23,391 nucleotides of DNA from an uncultured Clostridia bacterium (lineage in GTDB: Bacteria > Bacillota > Clostridia > Peptostreptococcales > Anaerovoracaceae), in assembly GCA_937915045.1 (NCBI GenBank), contig CALDNM010000007.1:1-23391 (forward strand), given 5' to 3'. The notes beneath the pieces are model-generated. The model did no database searches. It saw nothing but the letters and a program-made list of their open reading frames with translations, and was not told the origin of the DNA. The position numbers and the translations under genes were made by a program. This document shows positions 21,244 through 23,391 of the stretch, piece after piece; the stretch's first letter is position 1, and every line of letters starts with the position of its first letter.

Positions 21244-23307
21244 ATGCCTAGAAGTTTTTCACTTGAAAACACAAGAAATATCGGTATCATGGCTCACATC
21301 GATGCCGGCAAGACAACAGTGACAGAGAGAATTCTGTTCTATACCGGAAAGACACATAAAATAGGCGAGACTCATGATGGAGCCGCGACTATGGACTGGA
21401 TGAATGAAGAGCAGGAAAGAGGTATCACGATCACCTCTGCTGCGACATCAGCACAATGGCATGACACAAGGATAAATATCATAGACACGCCGGGACACGT
21501 TGACTTCACTGTAGAAGTCGAGCGTTCACTGCGTGTACTGGACGGAGCGGTCACAGTACTCTGCGCGAAAGGCGGAGTAGAGCCGCAGTCAGAGACGGTT
21601 TGGAGACAGGCTGAGAAGTACCACGTACCAAGGATGGTATTCGTCAACAAGATGGATATCATGGGAGCGGACTACTACAGAGTCATCGACATGATCAAAG
21701 ACAGACTCAAAGCGAACGCTGTGGCAGTACAGCTGCCGATCGGAGCCCAGGAGACATTTATCGGAATAATAGATCTCATAACCATGAGAGCGGAGATATA
21801 CAAGGACGATCTTGGAAAAGAGATCGTAGACTCGGATATCCCTGAGGATATGGTAGAGAAAGCCAAGGAATGGCATGATAAGATGGTCGAAGCTGTCGCT
21901 GAGACAGACGAAGATCTTATGATGAAGTATCTCGAAGGCGAAGAGATCACAGAAGACGAACTCAAGAAGCAGATCAGAAAGCAGACTATAGCGAACGAAA
22001 TGGTCCCTGTCACATGCGGATCAGCGTACAAGAACAAGGGCGTGCAGCCTCTGCTCGACGCGGTAGTCGATTATATGCCTTCACCTTTGGACGTACCGCC
22101 TATCGACGGTATCGATCCTGCAACAGGCGAAGAGACAGAAAGAGTCGCGGACGACGAAGAACCGTTCTCCGCACTGGCTTTCAAGATCATGGCGGATCCG
22201 TTCGTCGGAAAGCTCGCGTTCTTCAGAGTATACTCGGGAACCGCGGAAGCGGGCTCGTACGTATATAACGCGACGAAGGGCAGAAAAGAAAGACTCGGAA
22301 GAATACTGCAGATGCACGCAAACCACAGAAAAGATCTGGAGAAGGTCTATTCCGGAGATATCGCGGCGGCTGTAGGACTCAAGCAGGTAACGACCGGAGA
22401 TACATTATGCGACGAGAAGCACGAAATTCTTCTCGAGCAGATGGAATTCCCGGATCCTGTTATTGAAGTAGCTATCGAGCCTAAGACAAAAGCAGGTCAG
22501 GAAAAGATGGGTATCGCCCTCTCGAAACTCGCGGAGGAAGATCCTACTTTCAAGACATATACGAATGAAGACACTGGTCAGACTATCATAGCAGGCATGG
22601 GCGAACTCCATCTGGAGATCATCGTCGACAGACTGCTCCGTGAGTTCAAAGTCGAAGCCAACGTAGGTAAGCCGCAGGTTTCCTACAAGGAGACATTCAC
22701 AGAGCCGTGCGACGTCGAGTACAAGTACGCGAAACAGTCAGGCGGCCATGGACAGTACGGACATGTCAAGATCAGAGTATACCCGAGAAAACCGGGCGAA
22801 GGATTCGAGTTCAAGAACTCGGTCGTCGGCGGATCTATCCCGAAGGAATATATCGGACCTGTTCAGCAGGGTATCGAGGAAGCCATGGAAGATGGCCCTC
22901 TCGCGGGATATCAGGTAGTAGACATCGGCGTAGAGCTGTACGATGGTTCTTATCACGAAGTCGACTCATCTGAAATGGCATTCAAGACAGCCGGTTCAAT
23001 GGCGTTCAGGGAAGCATGCAAGAAAGCTAAACCTGTACTGCTCGAACCTATCTTCAAGGTCGAAGTCACAGTACCGGAAGAGTACATGGGCGACGTCATC
23101 GGAGATATCAGCGGAAGAAGAGGCAGGATCGAAGGCACGGATATGCATGCCGGAGCAGTTGCAGTAAGGGGCATGGTACCTCTTTCGGAAATGTTCGGCT
23201 ACGCGACAGATCTGCGTTCAAATACGCAGGGCCGCGGAACATATGTAATGCAGTTCGACCACTTCGAGAAATTACCGGATAGTTTAATAGATAAAATAAA
23301 CAAATAA
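21244..23307 (+). CDS. fusA: Elongation factor G
   Basis: This 687-residue translational GTPase moves tRNAs and mRNA after peptide transfer and helps recycle ribosomes. G motifs are AHIDAGKT (17-24), RGITI (59-63), DTPGH with the catalytic His (81-85), NKMD (135-138) and a G5 GSAYKNKG. Domains II to V follow in order, with domain IV starting near SYKETFTEPCDVEYKYAKQ and containing SGGHGQYGHV. Length fits canonical EF-G (B. subtilis 692), and its place in an rpsL-rpsG-fusA-tuf operon argues for the main factor rather than a FusA2 or tetracycline-protection paralogue. AAGGAGGT ends at 21235, 8 bases before the ATG. Confidence 0.98.
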   Translation: MPRSFSLENTRNIGIMAHIDAGKTTVTERILFYTGKTHKIGETHDGAATMDWMNEEQERGITITSAATSAQWHDTRINIIDTPGHVDFTVEVERSLRVLDGAVTVLCAKGGVEPQSETVWRQAEKYHVPRMVFVNKMDIMGADYYRVIDMIKDRLKANAVAVQLPIGAQETFIGIIDLITMRAEIYKDDLGKEIVDSDIPEDMVEKAKEWHDKMVEAVAETDEDLMMKYLEGEEITEDELKKQIRKQTIANEMVPVTCGSAYKNKGVQPLLDAVVDYMPSPLDVPPIDGIDPATGEETERVADDEEPFSALAFKIMADPFVGKLAFFRVYSGTAEAGSYVYNATKGRKERLGRILQMHANHRKDLEKVYSGDIAAAVGLKQVTTGDTLCDEKHEILLEQMEFPDPVIEVAIEPKTKAGQEKMGIALSKLAEEDPTFKTYTNEDTGQTIIAGMGELHLEIIVDRLLREFKVEANVGKPQVSYKETFTEPCDVEYKYAKQSGGHGQYGHVKIRVYPRKPGEGFEFKNSVVGGSIPKEYIGPVQQGIEEAMEDGPLAGYQVVDIGVELYDGSYHEVDSSEMAFKTAGSMAFREACKKAKPVLLEPIFKVEVTVPEEYMGDVIGDISGRRGRIEGTDMHAGAVAVRGMVPLSEMFGYATDLRSNTQGRGTYVMQFDHFEKLPDSLIDKINK

Positions 23308-23330
23308 CCTTTTAATTGGAGGAAAAGCAA

Positions 23331-23391
23331 ATGGCTAAACAGAAATATGAAAGAACTAAGCCGCATGTCAATATCGGGACTATCGGACACG
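23331..23391 (+). CDS. tuf: Elongation factor Tu, 5' end only
   Basis: The window ends 61 bases into this gene. The 20 residues MAKQKYERTKPHVNIGTIGH are the typical EF-Tu start, running into the G1 loop (GHVDHGKT in the family). The TTGGAGG site (23316-23322) precedes the ATG by 8 bases. It is 23 bases after fusA with no promoter or terminator in between, so it is cotranscribed. Confidence 0.95.
   Translation, partial: MAKQKYERTKPHVNIGTIGH

Overview
The window is a chromosomal housekeeping segment of a low-to-mid GC Gram-positive bacterium. Consensus TTGACA/TATAAT promoters, strong AGGAGG ribosome binding sites, a YacL-type PIN/TRAM protein next to carD and ispD/ispF, a four-cysteine L33 and an L10 leader of the Bacillota type all point to Bacillota. 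Heavy use of AGA/AGG and ATA codons and the gene mix suggest an anaerobic member of Clostridia (inference; the genus cannot be fixed by eye). All genes lie on the + strand. I see no mobile element, CRISPR array, tRNA or rRNA gene, and no gene-free stretch longer than about 180 bases.

Bases 1-8649 hold a metabolic and regulatory cluster: carD behind two tandem promoters and followed by a hairpin; a membrane PIN/TRAM protein; a fused ispDF (MEP isoprenoid pathway); proS; two half-size chromate-transporter (CHR) genes that overlap each other and a NUDIX hydrolase gene; a cyclophilin; and a medium-chain-type acyl-CoA synthetase. From ispDF to the synthetase the genes are tightly packed, with no clear internal promoter or terminator.

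Bases 8650-12316 carry rpmG-secE-nusG-rplK-rplA-rplJ-rplL behind a perfect consensus promoter. Two cis-acting RNA controls are visible. One is a short hairpin between rplK and rplA that copies the L1-binding site of 23S rRNA and abuts the rplA ribosome binding site. The other is an L10 leader before rplJ with mutually exclusive antiterminator and terminator pairings. Bases 12317-20015 carry rpoB and rpoC with an additional promoter. Bases 20016-23391 carry the str operon (rpsL-rpsG-fusA-tuf, tuf cut by the window edge). Its promoter is embedded in the rpoC terminator stem, and the rpsL leader and rpsL-rpsG gap both have foldable structure.

Together the genes make the core of transcription (beta, beta', NusG, CarD), part of the ribosome, elongation factors, the SecE translocon subunit, prolyl-tRNA charging and isoprenoid precursors. 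Several have unusual low-complexity tails: L10 (Ala/Glu/Pro repeats), RpoB (very acidic) and RpoC (Glu/Ala-rich). Four protein starts were set by ribosome binding site placement or family length rather than by the longest reading frame (yacL-like, rplJ, rpoB, rpsG), and rpsL was likewise shortened. I found no convincing undescribed multi-gene system; the most interesting signals are the RNA regulatory elements and the protein tails.
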